This document shows positions 6,907-15,591 of a stretch of 33,323 nt of DNA, piece by piece. Source of the DNA: Fibrobacter succinogenes (GTDB lineage Bacteria; Fibrobacterota; Fibrobacteria; Fibrobacterales; Fibrobacteraceae); contig CACXIR010000023.1 in NCBI GenBank assembly GCA_902767785.1, positions 1-33,323 of the forward strand. Direction: 5' to 3'. Each line of letters begins with the position of its first letter. Position 1 is the first letter of the stretch. The position numbers and the translations under genes are program-made. Below the pieces are notes generated by a model, which had not been told where the DNA came from, searched no databases, and saw nothing but the letters and a program-made list of their open reading frames with translations.

Positions 6907-9900
6907 CTATTTTTTCTTTTTGCGGCGGACACCCCACTTGTCCTTGATTTCCTCTTCGATCTTCCTTCTTTCGTAGCGGACCACCATCTTGAACTGCACC
7001 ATGTAAATGCCAGTTCCCACAAAGCGTCCGTTATGGTCCTTGAAGTTCCAGTTCACGAACACCTTCTGGTCGGAATTCAAGCAGTTGCCTCCGAACTTCG
7101 GGCTGTTACAAGGCACCGTGATAACGGTGTCGTTCACGTACTGTCCCAAGTGGTCATAGTAGTTCACCACGAAGGAGATGAACACCTTTTCAGGATCCAG
7201 GGAATCCAGCACCGAGGGATCCACCGTTCCGTCAGCCGCTATCTGCGCACGGTCCAGCAATTGCGGCACAAACCGTTCGCCTAGCTGCACCAAGTGACCC
7301 AGAACTCCTTCCTTCTCCATGTCTTCCTTGGTGGTAGAGCCAGGCACATAGCGCAGGTTCACGGAACTCATGGTATGCAGGATTTCGTCCTTGTCGTCGA
7401 AGGTTCCCATCTTTGTGGTTTCCACCATGTGGTTCAGCAAGCCGCCAATAACCACGGGAGAAGGCTTGTCACCGGTAATATTGCCAAAGTTATCCTGGAT
7501 AACGCCCTTGCTGCCGCGGACCACCATCAGGGAGTCGCCAGGCATTACTGTTACGCGTCCGGCATCCAAGATAAGCTTTGCCGTGAACCCGTCCTTAGAC
7601 CATTCGATAGAAGTCGGAATCAAGTCCAGGGTATCCTTTCCGTGGATGTAGCGGAAGTAGTCACGTCCCTTCACCGGCTTGATAGCCTCGGAGAAGTTCA
7701 CCAACAGCGTATCGGACTTTTTGCCGTAATTCAAGGTGGCGCCAGCAATTACAGGCGACATCTTGTCCACGATCTTGACGACGTCCTCGTTCACAAAGGT
7801 CTCGCCAAAGACAGGGTAGTACGTATAGACGATGGCCTGGGGCAGGGACTCGTTGATACTGGTAACGCCCTTAGCCAAAGGATACTGAGAATACACTTCC
7901 CATATGACCTTGGTGGGATCCTTGGGGTCAATCCTTAAGCTAGAGGGATTGGCCTGCAGGTGGGTCAGCAATCCACGACTGCTGTACCAGGGGAAGGTCA
8001 TGTGGAGCTTTTCCAAATCTTCCTGCTTTATGGGAGCCGAGTAGTTCACCACAATCTGGTCCAAGACTCCGTCGTAATCCGTATCCCAGTATTCCACGTC
8101 CTTGACGGCAGGCATGCGATCCACTACAGTAATCACCACATGGCGGTCGTACTCGTCGGAGGTAATATAGGGAGCGTCGTTGAAGACCACATTGGGGTAC
8201 AGCGATACGCTATCCTTGAGGCCGCCCTGAAGCTTCAGGTTCTCGCCCACAAAGACGACGATGTTCCTGGAAGGCAGGTAGACCTTGGAAATCTCTCCCA
8301 GACCAAAGAACGACTCCTTGCCCTTGATCTTCAAGGCAATCAACATTTCGGGAGTTGTCAGGTCGTAAGGAATGATATCTATGTTGAATTCCACGAACAA
8401 GGAGTCCATGCCGCCCTTGGTGGTATCCCTAATGGCATGTGCCGCCTTGATGATGTTGGTTCCCAGTTTGACCAACGGGACCTGACGCACATAGGTAGCG
8501 CCGTTTTCCTTATCCTTGTACGTGACCAGAGCATAGGCGTTCTTGCCAATGTCTTCGGGGAACGTCAAGTCGGAAACATCATTAAGGATAATCCTGTCTC
8601 GAGCGCCATTCAATGTGGGAACCGTCGCCGGATCCATGCGTACGCCATTGACCACCAGTGCTACAGAGGTCACCTCCATAAACTTGGACAAGGTATCCAA
8701 CAACATTATTTCCACATAGTCAAGCTGGCTATCCAAATCGGAATCCTTGATCATGGCGACCTTCGCCTCAGGTACTGCGGCATAGAAGTTGATATTGTCT
8801 ATCACTACCATGTCACCCTTCTCGTTAGACACATAGATTTCGCCATTCCTTATAGGATCATAGGCGGTCACGTAAATCGTCACGCTGCCATCCGCATTGA
8901 CCTTGATAGAATCTCCAGGTTGCGGGTTCTTAGGATCGATGAGAATCAATCCCGAATTGGTGGTGATGATCAAGGAATCTACATCGTCGCCAAAGTACTG
9001 CTTGACCTTGTCGGCACTTAAAGTTATGGCCACCACATCGCCCACCTTGGCAGAGTCGATGTTGGAATTCTGACGGAAGTCCAGCGTGGTACCTGTGGGG
9101 TTATTGACCACAAGGTAGACGTTGTCGCCAATCTGCACCGTTCCCGGATCGCCAGGCTGCTTGTCGGTGACAGGAATCAAAGTCGTCGCGTTTTGCACCA
9201 CAGAATCGCCCTTGTCGTAGTTGTCCCACGACGGGTTGAAATACCCACCTTCGGCAGAGCTGTAACCGAATTCGTCACCACCAGCATTGGGGCTGTAGTT
9301 GGACGTACTGCTGCCAAAAACATCTCCTCCGCTATCCTGGCTGCTAGAACTATTTTCGCCGCCATTCTGGCCGCTGCTGGAACTGTTGGTTCCCTGGCCG
9401 CTGCTAGAGCTTCCGGTGCCCTGGCCGCTGCTGGAACTGCCGGTGCCCTGGCCACTGCTGGAACTGCCAGTGCCCTGGCCGCTGCTGGAGCTGCCGATTC
9501 CCTGGCCGCTGCTGGAACTGTCGGGTCCTTGGCCGCTGCTGGAACTATCGGGTCCCTGGCCGCTGCTGGAACTGTCAGGTCCCTGACCGCTGCTGGAACT
9601 GTCGGGTCCCTGGCCGCTGCTGGAACTATCGGGTCCCTGGCCGCTGCTAGAATCACCCTGGCCACTGCTAGAACTGCCGGGTCCCTGGCTGCTGGAACTT
9701 CCTCCGCTGCCATTGCTGCTGGAGCTCATGCTGCTAGAAGATTCTTGCCATTCCGCCTGTGAACTCAAGAGTTCATAACCGCTGGAATAAACCTCGCCGC
9801 CAGTACTTGCGCTGGAATACTGAGCCTTTTCCAAATCCAGAGGAGCCAAGTCGTCAAGGAAGTTGTCGATCCACTGCATGTGCAGCAACACGTTATTGTC

Positions 9901-11235
9901 TATGTGACGCTCCGGATTGGCCGCATAGTCGACAAAGATAAGGTGCCCCGTATTGCTAGCCACAAACAGGTGGCCATGACCATCCACCGTTCCCTGGTCC
10001 AAGCGCCAACCTACTGTGGGAGTCACTCCGGTTCTGTTGTTGGTTCCACCATCGCAGTACCCAGAACAAGAACCATTGCTGCAAGTTCCTCCTCCCCAGC
10101 CGTTGTTATTTGAACCGGTCCATTCACCAGTAGTCGCATTCGCCTTTTGCCTGCAAGAAGGAGTACGGGGCCCAGTCATGTGAGTCGTGTCTTCGACAAA
10201 GAAGAACTCGCGCAAATCAATGGTAGCGACAATATCAGCCTGCACCTGACCATTTGTCCCCACATAGGTGCGAATCTGCCGGATCTTGGACCCGCCAAAC
10301 AGGAATATGGTGTTAGAATAAGGGTCATAAGTGCCGCCATGGCAGCCTTCCAGGGTATCAAGGAGGGTTTTCATTCCCAAGCCAATGACAACGGTATCTC
10401 CCATATTGGCCACGTATTTTTTCGCCGAATCGGCATGGTTTATCACCCTTAAAGTGGAATCCGTGAAATAACCGAAATAAGATTCCTTCAAGTAAGTCTT
10501 CCGCGTCTTTTCATCACAGGGTACGCCGTTGATATCCACCTCGCATCCACCGCCCGCAAAATTGGAGTGGGTATAAAAGGCACGTCCAGCGCCGTCCCAA
10601 ACGACAGTGGTCACCTCTTTTAAGTTCTTGTGAGGGTCGGTCGACGCAGGCCTCAATTCCACCTCATAGCCCACATTGGCAATATTGCCATCCTGCATGG
10701 AGTAACGCACCAGAGGGCCAGGCATGCCATCGGCCCACACGTACTTGCCATTGGGGTCAATCATCACATGCCAATATCCATGTTTGGGAAGGGAGTTGTC
10801 CTGGGTAGCGGGGTCCGTCGATGCGTTCTTGTACCTCGACTGCGAAGTCTGGGCAACGCAATCATTGCTACTGGTGCTATTGCTAACCTTTCTCACCTTG
10901 TGAAGGCGTTCGCCTTGACCAGCAACCACCAGGTGGTCCTTGTCGAAGTGCATAATGCCATCGGCACCATTGGAATTACAAATGTTTTTCTTGTTCGACA
11001 ATTGCAAGGTGCCCAAGCCATCGTAGAAATAGTCGATCTTCTTGACTCGATCGCTACCGATGTACTTCGTATAATACAGGGTGGCGTTCGTGGATTGCTG
11101 TTCCACGATTTCACCTACCTGCTGAATCCAGAGGCCCGTAGCGGGGTTACCCGGAGCATTGGTCGGAGTGACGGCGAACACCAGCGCCGCCGCGCCCAAA
11201 ACCAACATTGCAATGTTTCTTGCCACGTACTTCAT
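6907..11235 (-). CDS. Very large secreted protein with Ser-Gly-Gln linker array
   Basis: A 1442-residue exported protein. An N-terminal signal peptide (MKYVARNIAMLVLGAAALVFA) is followed by a roughly 480-residue region with short beta-rich repeats (for example DKDHLVVAGQGERLHKV and DPNGKYVWADGMPGPLVRYSM), which suggests a propeller-like fold. Residues about 500-645 are a Ser-rich linker containing some ten units of SSSSGQG plus two residues. The remainder is a series of beta-sandwich-like modules with acidic loops such as DSDLDSQLD and DTDYDGVLD that could bind calcium, and a module beginning DKMSPVIAGA that also occurs in the neighbouring gene. The C-terminal module (VNWNFKDHNGRFVGTGIYMVQFK) is shared with that neighbour and resembles FlgD/secretion-associated Ig-like ends; the last residues are strongly basic. 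The ATG has AGAGGG at good spacing. A role in surface attachment or polysaccharide contact is inference. Confidence 0.88.
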   Translation of the reverse strand: MKYVARNIAMLVLGAAALVFAVTPTNAPGNPATGLWIQQVGEIVEQQSTNATLYYTKYIGSDRVKKIDYFYDGLGTLQLSNKKNICNSNGADGIMHFDKDHLVVAGQGERLHKVRKVSNSTSSNDCVAQTSQSRYKNASTDPATQDNSLPKHGYWHVMIDPNGKYVWADGMPGPLVRYSMQDGNIANVGYEVELRPASTDPHKNLKEVTTVVWDGAGRAFYTHSNFAGGGCEVDINGVPCDEKTRKTYLKESYFGYFTDSTLRVINHADSAKKYVANMGDTVVIGLGMKTLLDTLEGCHGGTYDPYSNTIFLFGGSKIRQIRTYVGTNGQVQADIVATIDLREFFFVEDTTHMTGPRTPSCRQKANATTGEWTGSNNNGWGGGTCSNGSCSGYCDGGTNNRTGVTPTVGWRLDQGTVDGHGHLFVASNTGHLIFVDYAANPERHIDNNVLLHMQWIDNFLDDLAPLDLEKAQYSSASTGGEVYSSGYELLSSQAEWQESSSSMSSSSNGSGGSSSSQGPGSSSSGQGDSSSGQGPDSSSSGQGPDSSSSGQGPDSSSSGQGPDSSSSGQGPDSSSSGQGIGSSSSGQGTGSSSSGQGTGSSSSGQGTGSSSSGQGTNSSSSGQNGGENSSSSQDSGGDVFGSSTSNYSPNAGGDEFGYSSAEGGYFNPSWDNYDKGDSVVQNATTLIPVTDKQPGDPGTVQIGDNVYLVVNNPTGTTLDFRQNSNIDSAKVGDVVAITLSADKVKQYFGDDVDSLIITTNSGLILIDPKNPQPGDSIKVNADGSVTIYVTAYDPIRNGEIYVSNEKGDMVVIDNINFYAAVPEAKVAMIKDSDLDSQLDYVEIMLLDTLSKFMEVTSVALVVNGVRMDPATVPTLNGARDRIILNDVSDLTFPEDIGKNAYALVTYKDKENGATYVRQVPLVKLGTNIIKAAHAIRDTTKGGMDSLFVEFNIDIIPYDLTTPEMLIALKIKGKESFFGLGEISKVYLPSRNIVVFVGENLKLQGGLKDSVSLYPNVVFNDAPYITSDEYDRHVVITVVDRMPAVKDVEYWDTDYDGVLDQIVVNYSAPIKQEDLEKLHMTFPWYSSRGLLTHLQANPSSLRIDPKDPTKVIWEVYSQYPLAKGVTSINESLPQAIVYTYYPVFGETFVNEDVVKIVDKMSPVIAGATLNYGKKSDTLLVNFSEAIKPVKGRDYFRYIHGKDTLDLIPTSIEWSKDGFTAKLILDAGRVTVMPGDSLMVVRGSKGVIQDNFGNITGDKPSPVVIGGLLNHMVETTKMGTFDDKDEILHTMSSVNLRYVPGSTTKEDMEKEGVLGHLVQLGERFVPQLLDRAQIAADGTVDPSVLDSLDPEKVFISFVVNYYDHLGQYVNDTVITVPCNSPKFGGNCLNSDQKVFVNWNFKDHNGRFVGTGIYMVQFKMVVRYERRKIEEEIKDKWGVRRKKKK
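9366..9735 (-). repeat. 27-base tandem repeat coding for a Ser-Gly-Gln linker
   Basis: About ten 27-base units, plus shorter flanking ones, encode SSSSGQGPD, SSSSGQGTG and close variants in frame. The block separates the N-terminal domain of the secreted protein from its C-terminal modules and must form a flexible, hydrophilic linker. Because units are nearly identical at the DNA level and a multiple of three, copy number could change without breaking the frame. Confidence 0.92.
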
Positions 11236-11256
11236 AGCACTACCCTCTGAAAGGAC

Positions 11257-14019
11257 TTAGTCATCAAGAGGAATTCCGCCCTTGCCGGCACGGATGCCCC
11301 AGTTGTAAATCCTTTCCACTTTAAAACTATTCTTGGCACCGTAAACGTTAACCTTGAACTGTGCCACATAAACTCCTACGCCAACCTTGCGGCCCTCGCT
11401 AGACCGCATGTTCCAGCGCACATACATCTTTTTTGCATGCTCAAAGCAATTGCCATCAAAAGCATCCTTGTCGCTGCATTTCAGCTTATTGGAAGCTCCG
11501 CCCACGTAGGACCCCAGGTTGGTAAACACCTTCAGCTCCCAAGAAAGGCCCACTTTGTCCAGGTTCATGCTCTCTGCACCGGACGAATCCTCCCCCATGA
11601 CTGTCGCAAAGCTGATATCCATCAAGATCCCCAGGGATTTTTTCATTTCATCGCCAATGGGGTCATCGGCATCGACAAACTTTTCCGTAAAGGCAGCCTT
11701 GTCCGCCAAGAGAACCGCACGGTCCAACGTGGCCAAGGAGGTGGACTGCATCAACACACGGGGGTCGCCCTTGACCATGACGGGCGTGGACTTGTCAGAA
11801 ACTCCGTTGCCGTTCAAGTCCATAATTTTCGCTTTGTCGAAATCGAACTTCAGGGAATCCGCAGGGTTCATGCGGTCTGCCAGGGGTACACCGTTCTCTA
11901 GTTGCAATTTTACAGACTTGCCGTCTTCGCTCCAGGTCATGGAACTAAAGGGAATGGAAACCCACCTGCCGTCTACCTTGAAGCTAAAGCACTCCGACAA
12001 GGCGGCAAGGGACAGGGATTCCCGGTCCACCGGCTCGGAGAAGGTGATAGTCAGTACGTCCGCTTCCATCCTCTGGAAGGATTCCGGCTGCAGGAAGGTA
12101 CCTGCAATCACCGGAGACATGCGGTCGTGCATGGCGCAAGGATAGGTTTCCTTCTTGATGGAGCCGTCGGGCTGGATCACAGGCTTAATGACCTCGGCAT
12201 AACCGTACTTGAGGCTATCCACTTTCACTCCCGCCGTATCCACGTAGGTGAGCATCCGCTGTACATCGAACTTGGTGGAATCCACCACAATGGAAAGCAT
12301 AAGGCCGTCTTTAGAAAGCTTCACAAAGTTGGTGTCCGTCAGGTCGGGCTTGATCTTCAGGACATTGCCCTTGTTGTCCATCCAGTACAGCACCACTTCC
12401 ATCTCTTCCAAGTCCTTCTTGGTGATGGGTTCCTTGAAGGCAACCGTGGCACTGTCCATACGACCATCGCCGTTCCTGTCATAGAAGCCGTTCCGCTCGT
12501 CATCCATGTAGTTCTTGCCCGAATTGGTTATCTTCACGGGGTTGTTCTTGCCTGTCTTGTTGCCATCAGCAGCCTTAATAAGCCCATTGGGGCACTTGTC
12601 CTTGGCGCAGGAGGTGGCTATTTCGATTTCTCCGCCAACCTTGACGGAATTCTTGGGTACCTTGAATTTCCAAATGCGATCGTCCCCACCAACGCCTTTT
12701 TCCACTGCCGTCATGGACAGGGGCACCCCATTCAAGAGGAAACCACTACCCGAGGTCCAAGACTCGTCCAGGGGCTTGTTGAAATTGAGGATTACATAGT
12801 CGAAGTCGCCATCGCCCGGTTCCAAGGTGGCAGTCTGTATAACCGGGCCTATGCGGTCCTGGATGGCCGTGGAAAGGTAGCCGGAATCGACTGCAGAGAC
12901 GGCGTACACCTTCAAGTCGCCCGTAGGCGTTCCATTGGGAATGGTCGTCTTCACGCCGGTGAGTTCCACAAGGTTGCCGTTCTTGTTGGCCTCTCCACTA
13001 AAATTGATGAAATCTCCGCCCGTGGGCCAATTATACTGGAAATCCTTCAGGTCGACCCCGGTCATCTTGCCGTTAAAGTAGGCCGCTATGCTGTCGCCAA
13101 TACCATCGCCGTTGGTGTCATAGATGAAGGCACTATCCAAGGTGGGAAGATTGCGGTTCACAATCTGCAAGTAGCCCTTGAAGGGTTCCACCGCCCGGAA
13201 CGTGGTGTCGGTTACGTTCGGATAGTATATGGCCGAGTTCAGGGTGAATTCCACATCGGAAATGGCCTTGTCCGAGGTAATCAAGAAAGAGGACCTTGAG
13301 TTGGAGAGCTGTCCCACATAGTACTGGGTTCCCTCGATGGTCATGGTTCCCATGGGCGTTTTACCCGGAGTTAGGAACTTGAGGGACTCCTGCTTGGAAG
13401 AAAGGAAATACCACAAATTCGGACTCAAATCGTCTATTTCCCCCTTGTGGGGACCTATGGGTTTTACGGACTGCACGTAAACCGGGAGCGTATCCCCCAC
13501 GGGCAACTGCTGCATATTGTCGATATCGAACGCCTTTTTGCAATCCGGGTCCATGCAGAACCGGAACCGGGGGACGTAAAAGTTGTAGACCTTGATGACC
13601 TTGACATCCTGCATGGTCACGTCTGCCGAGGCCCCCAAGGGTGCATTGCTGATGGTCCAGTGTCCCGTCACGGAAGTGACCACGTAGCCATCGGCATTGG
13701 AAACGAAGCTCTGCCCATTGGTGGCAACCACCTCCTTGTTCACGTCGAACACGATGGTGTCGGAGCCGACGTTGGGAGCATAGACATAGACGTTCACGCC
13801 AGGGAGGCGGTAATTCAGGTTCGGATCCCCATTGTCCATGTCCTTTACGTAAAGGCCTATTCGCTGGCCCCCGTCCAAGGGCAAATATTCGCAGCGACTA
13901 TCGGGTTTGGCGTCATTGATGCAGTCGCCGTTAAAATCAACGCCGGCAAAGCCCCAGGTCGCACCTAGCGACAGGGTTAACACAAACAGCAAAAATCTGT
14001 CTTGCATCTTCGCCAACAT
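11257..14019 (-). CDS. Large secreted protein, paralogue of the downstream gene product
   Basis: A 920-residue exported protein. The chosen ATG (14019) has GAGG five bases upstream and gives a clean signal peptide, MLAKMQDRFLLFVLTLSLGATWGFA. An upstream TTG (14076) with AAGGAG also reads in frame but would put a Cys-rich stretch before the signal. The mature protein has acidic loops DFNGDCIND, DTNGDGIGD and DRNGDGRMD, each leading into a beta module, and a DRMSPVIAG...DVLTITFSEPVD module matching DKMSPVIAGA...TLLVNFSEAIK in the downstream protein. The C-terminal module (MYVRWNMRSSEGRKVGVGVYVAQFK) also matches. It lacks the Ser-rich linker. It lies 21 bases upstream of its paralogue, so the two are co-transcribed. 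Possible calcium binding and a surface role are inferred. Confidence 0.87.
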   Translation of the reverse strand: MLAKMQDRFLLFVLTLSLGATWGFAGVDFNGDCINDAKPDSRCEYLPLDGGQRIGLYVKDMDNGDPNLNYRLPGVNVYVYAPNVGSDTIVFDVNKEVVATNGQSFVSNADGYVVTSVTGHWTISNAPLGASADVTMQDVKVIKVYNFYVPRFRFCMDPDCKKAFDIDNMQQLPVGDTLPVYVQSVKPIGPHKGEIDDLSPNLWYFLSSKQESLKFLTPGKTPMGTMTIEGTQYYVGQLSNSRSSFLITSDKAISDVEFTLNSAIYYPNVTDTTFRAVEPFKGYLQIVNRNLPTLDSAFIYDTNGDGIGDSIAAYFNGKMTGVDLKDFQYNWPTGGDFINFSGEANKNGNLVELTGVKTTIPNGTPTGDLKVYAVSAVDSGYLSTAIQDRIGPVIQTATLEPGDGDFDYVILNFNKPLDESWTSGSGFLLNGVPLSMTAVEKGVGGDDRIWKFKVPKNSVKVGGEIEIATSCAKDKCPNGLIKAADGNKTGKNNPVKITNSGKNYMDDERNGFYDRNGDGRMDSATVAFKEPITKKDLEEMEVVLYWMDNKGNVLKIKPDLTDTNFVKLSKDGLMLSIVVDSTKFDVQRMLTYVDTAGVKVDSLKYGYAEVIKPVIQPDGSIKKETYPCAMHDRMSPVIAGTFLQPESFQRMEADVLTITFSEPVDRESLSLAALSECFSFKVDGRWVSIPFSSMTWSEDGKSVKLQLENGVPLADRMNPADSLKFDFDKAKIMDLNGNGVSDKSTPVMVKGDPRVLMQSTSLATLDRAVLLADKAAFTEKFVDADDPIGDEMKKSLGILMDISFATVMGEDSSGAESMNLDKVGLSWELKVFTNLGSYVGGASNKLKCSDKDAFDGNCFEHAKKMYVRWNMRSSEGRKVGVGVYVAQFKVNVYGAKNSFKVERIYNWGIRAGKGGIPLDD

Positions 14020-14186
14020 ACCATCCTCACATTGTTCTACGCAACAACAAACACGCCCATTGGAAAACCTGGGCAATCTCTCCTTAAAAATATGTTTTTT
14101 TACGTGAATGCGGAAAACTTCCTCGACGGAACAAGCCCTATTTGAGGCCTAAATCACACTTTTTTCGAATCGAGATTTAAAGCGAA

Positions 14187-15332
14187 TTATTCCAACTTGG
14201 AATATGCCGCACTGTACAAGTCCGCCACCACGGCGTCCATGAACAGCCAGCCATCGCCACAAAGAGCAATCCGGCTACCGCAGCGTTCTAAAAAACCGCG
14301 ATCCACGTAGCGGCCCACCACCTTTTCGGGAATGTCCACGCCCATGTGCCGCAATTCCTCCAAATCCAGGCCATACTTTGTACGTAACGACAGCTGGATA
14401 GCCTCCGCAATGGCCTCTTCGTGGCCCACAGGGTCCCTCGACAGTGCGGACTCCGGGCAGCCCTCTTCCACGTAGCGGCGCCACTGCGGGTAGCGTTCGG
14501 GAGCATGGTACCGCACTCCGTCTATATACCCATGAGCGGAGGGGCCGAAGGCCAGGTATTCCCCCCGCCGCCAATAGTTCAGGTTGTGAAGGCTCTCTTG
14601 CCCCGCTCGGGCGAAATTGGAAACCTCGTAACGGTCAAAGCCCTTGGACTGCAGCAATGCTACGCCCTCGCGGTACATGTCGCCATAAAGGTCCTCGTCG
14701 ATTTGAACCAGGCCCTTTTCCACCCTATGCCCAAGGCGGGTGCGGCTATCCACCTTGAGTCCATAAAAACTGATATGCCCCAGAGGGTAAGAGGATAGCT
14801 TCTCCAAATCTTCCAGGAACTGCTCCAAGGTTTGCCCCGGCAGGTTGAACATCAAGTCGGCATTGACCCGAAGCCCGCTAGAAAGAAGCAAATCCAAGGC
14901 GGCAAAGCCCTGCTCCACAGAATGGGAGCGGCCCACCGCACGCAAAAGTTCCGGCCTAAAGCTCTGGAGTCCAAGGCTTACGCGAGTGACGCCATTCCTT
15001 GTCGCTACTTCCAGGCGTTCGCCATCCGTAGATTCGGGGTTGAACTCCATGGTGGATTCCCGCAGGGCATGCAAGGGGAGTCCCAATGTTGCAAGCCCTG
15101 AAAAAAGAGCCTCCAACTGTTCCGGAGAAAGCAGGGACGGCGTTCCGCCGCCCAAATACAGAGTCTCTACGCGAGAAAAAACTTGGGGATGACGGCTTGC
15201 AAACAGTTCCATTTCTCGGGACAGCAAGTCCAGAAATTCCTGGTGGAGCCTTGCCGGCCCCTGGATAGTGAAAAAATCGCAGTAATCGCAGATCTTGGTA
15301 CAAAATGGAATATGGAGGTACAGGCCCAGCAT
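14187..15332 (-). CDS. hemW: Radical SAM heme chaperone HemW (HemN-like)
   Basis: A 381-residue radical SAM protein. The N-terminal LYLHIPFCTKICDYCDFFT carries the CX3CX2C iron-sulfur motif followed by DF, as in HemW, rather than the CX2CXC pattern of true oxygen-independent coproporphyrinogen III oxidase. Further family signatures are ETLYLGGGTPSLL, EFNPES, RVSLGLQSF and a HemW-type C-terminal domain (GPSAHGYIDGVRY, then EAIAEAIQLSLRTKYGLDL). HemW is thought to carry heme to target proteins; older annotation calls it coproporphyrinogen III oxidase. No clear ribosome site precedes the ATG. It is transcribed towards the secreted-protein operon and is divergent from the small membrane protein. 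Confidence 0.93.
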   Translation of the reverse strand: MLGLYLHIPFCTKICDYCDFFTIQGPARLHQEFLDLLSREMELFASRHPQVFSRVETLYLGGGTPSLLSPEQLEALFSGLATLGLPLHALRESTMEFNPESTDGERLEVATRNGVTRVSLGLQSFRPELLRAVGRSHSVEQGFAALDLLLSSGLRVNADLMFNLPGQTLEQFLEDLEKLSSYPLGHISFYGLKVDSRTRLGHRVEKGLVQIDEDLYGDMYREGVALLQSKGFDRYEVSNFARAGQESLHNLNYWRRGEYLAFGPSAHGYIDGVRYHAPERYPQWRRYVEEGCPESALSRDPVGHEEAIAEAIQLSLRTKYGLDLEELRHMGVDIPEKVVGRYVDRGFLERCGSRIALCGDGWLFMDAVVADLYSAAYSKLE

Positions 15333-15407
15333 TTCTTAAAAATACATTATCATCGTTGCCTGCAGGGGAAAATAATGTAAATTAAAACGAGATGCGGGGT
15401 GTTTGCG

Positions 15408-15587
15408 ATGGACAAGGCGGCAAAAGACATAATTAAGCAGAAAATCAAGAAGAGGCTCCCCCTCTGGGTTTTCCTTACGCTCTCCACCGTCATCTTCTTC
15501 TTGGCCTCCACCCTGCTCATGGGCGAGTCCTACAAGGACATTGTCCTTATAGCCATGATTTGGGCACTCCCCCTCTTTATCCACTAG
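15408..15587 (+). CDS. Small two-span membrane protein (59 aa)
   Basis: A short protein with a basic N-terminus (MDKAAKDIIKQKIKKRLP) and two hydrophobic segments (WVFLTLSTVIFFLASTLLM and DIVLIAMIWALPLFI), hence a predicted membrane hairpin. I prefer the ATG at 15408; an in-frame GTG lies at 15399, and GGGG precedes the ATG by about 8 bases. The gene ends 4 bases before the nucleotide cyclase start, so the two are probably translated together, and it may be an accessory of that enzyme. I do not recognise a family. Confidence 0.7.
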   Translation: MDKAAKDIIKQKIKKRLPLWVFLTLSTVIFFLASTLLMGESYKDIVLIAMIWALPLFIH

Positions 15588-15591
15588 ACCT

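Noticed and set aside
9366-9735. CRISPR-like regular repeats
   Set aside because: Units are contiguous with no unique spacers and stay in the coding frame; this is a protein linker.
9177-9762. Long Ala/Pro/Leu-rich open frames on both strands over the linker repeat
   Set aside because: They are other-frame readings of the 27-base repeat, low in complexity and lying wholly inside the secreted-protein gene.
14019-14076. TTG start with AAGGAG giving a 939-residue form of the secreted protein
   Set aside because: It would place a Cys-rich 19-residue stretch before the signal peptide; the ATG at 14019 has its own GAGG and a proper signal sequence.
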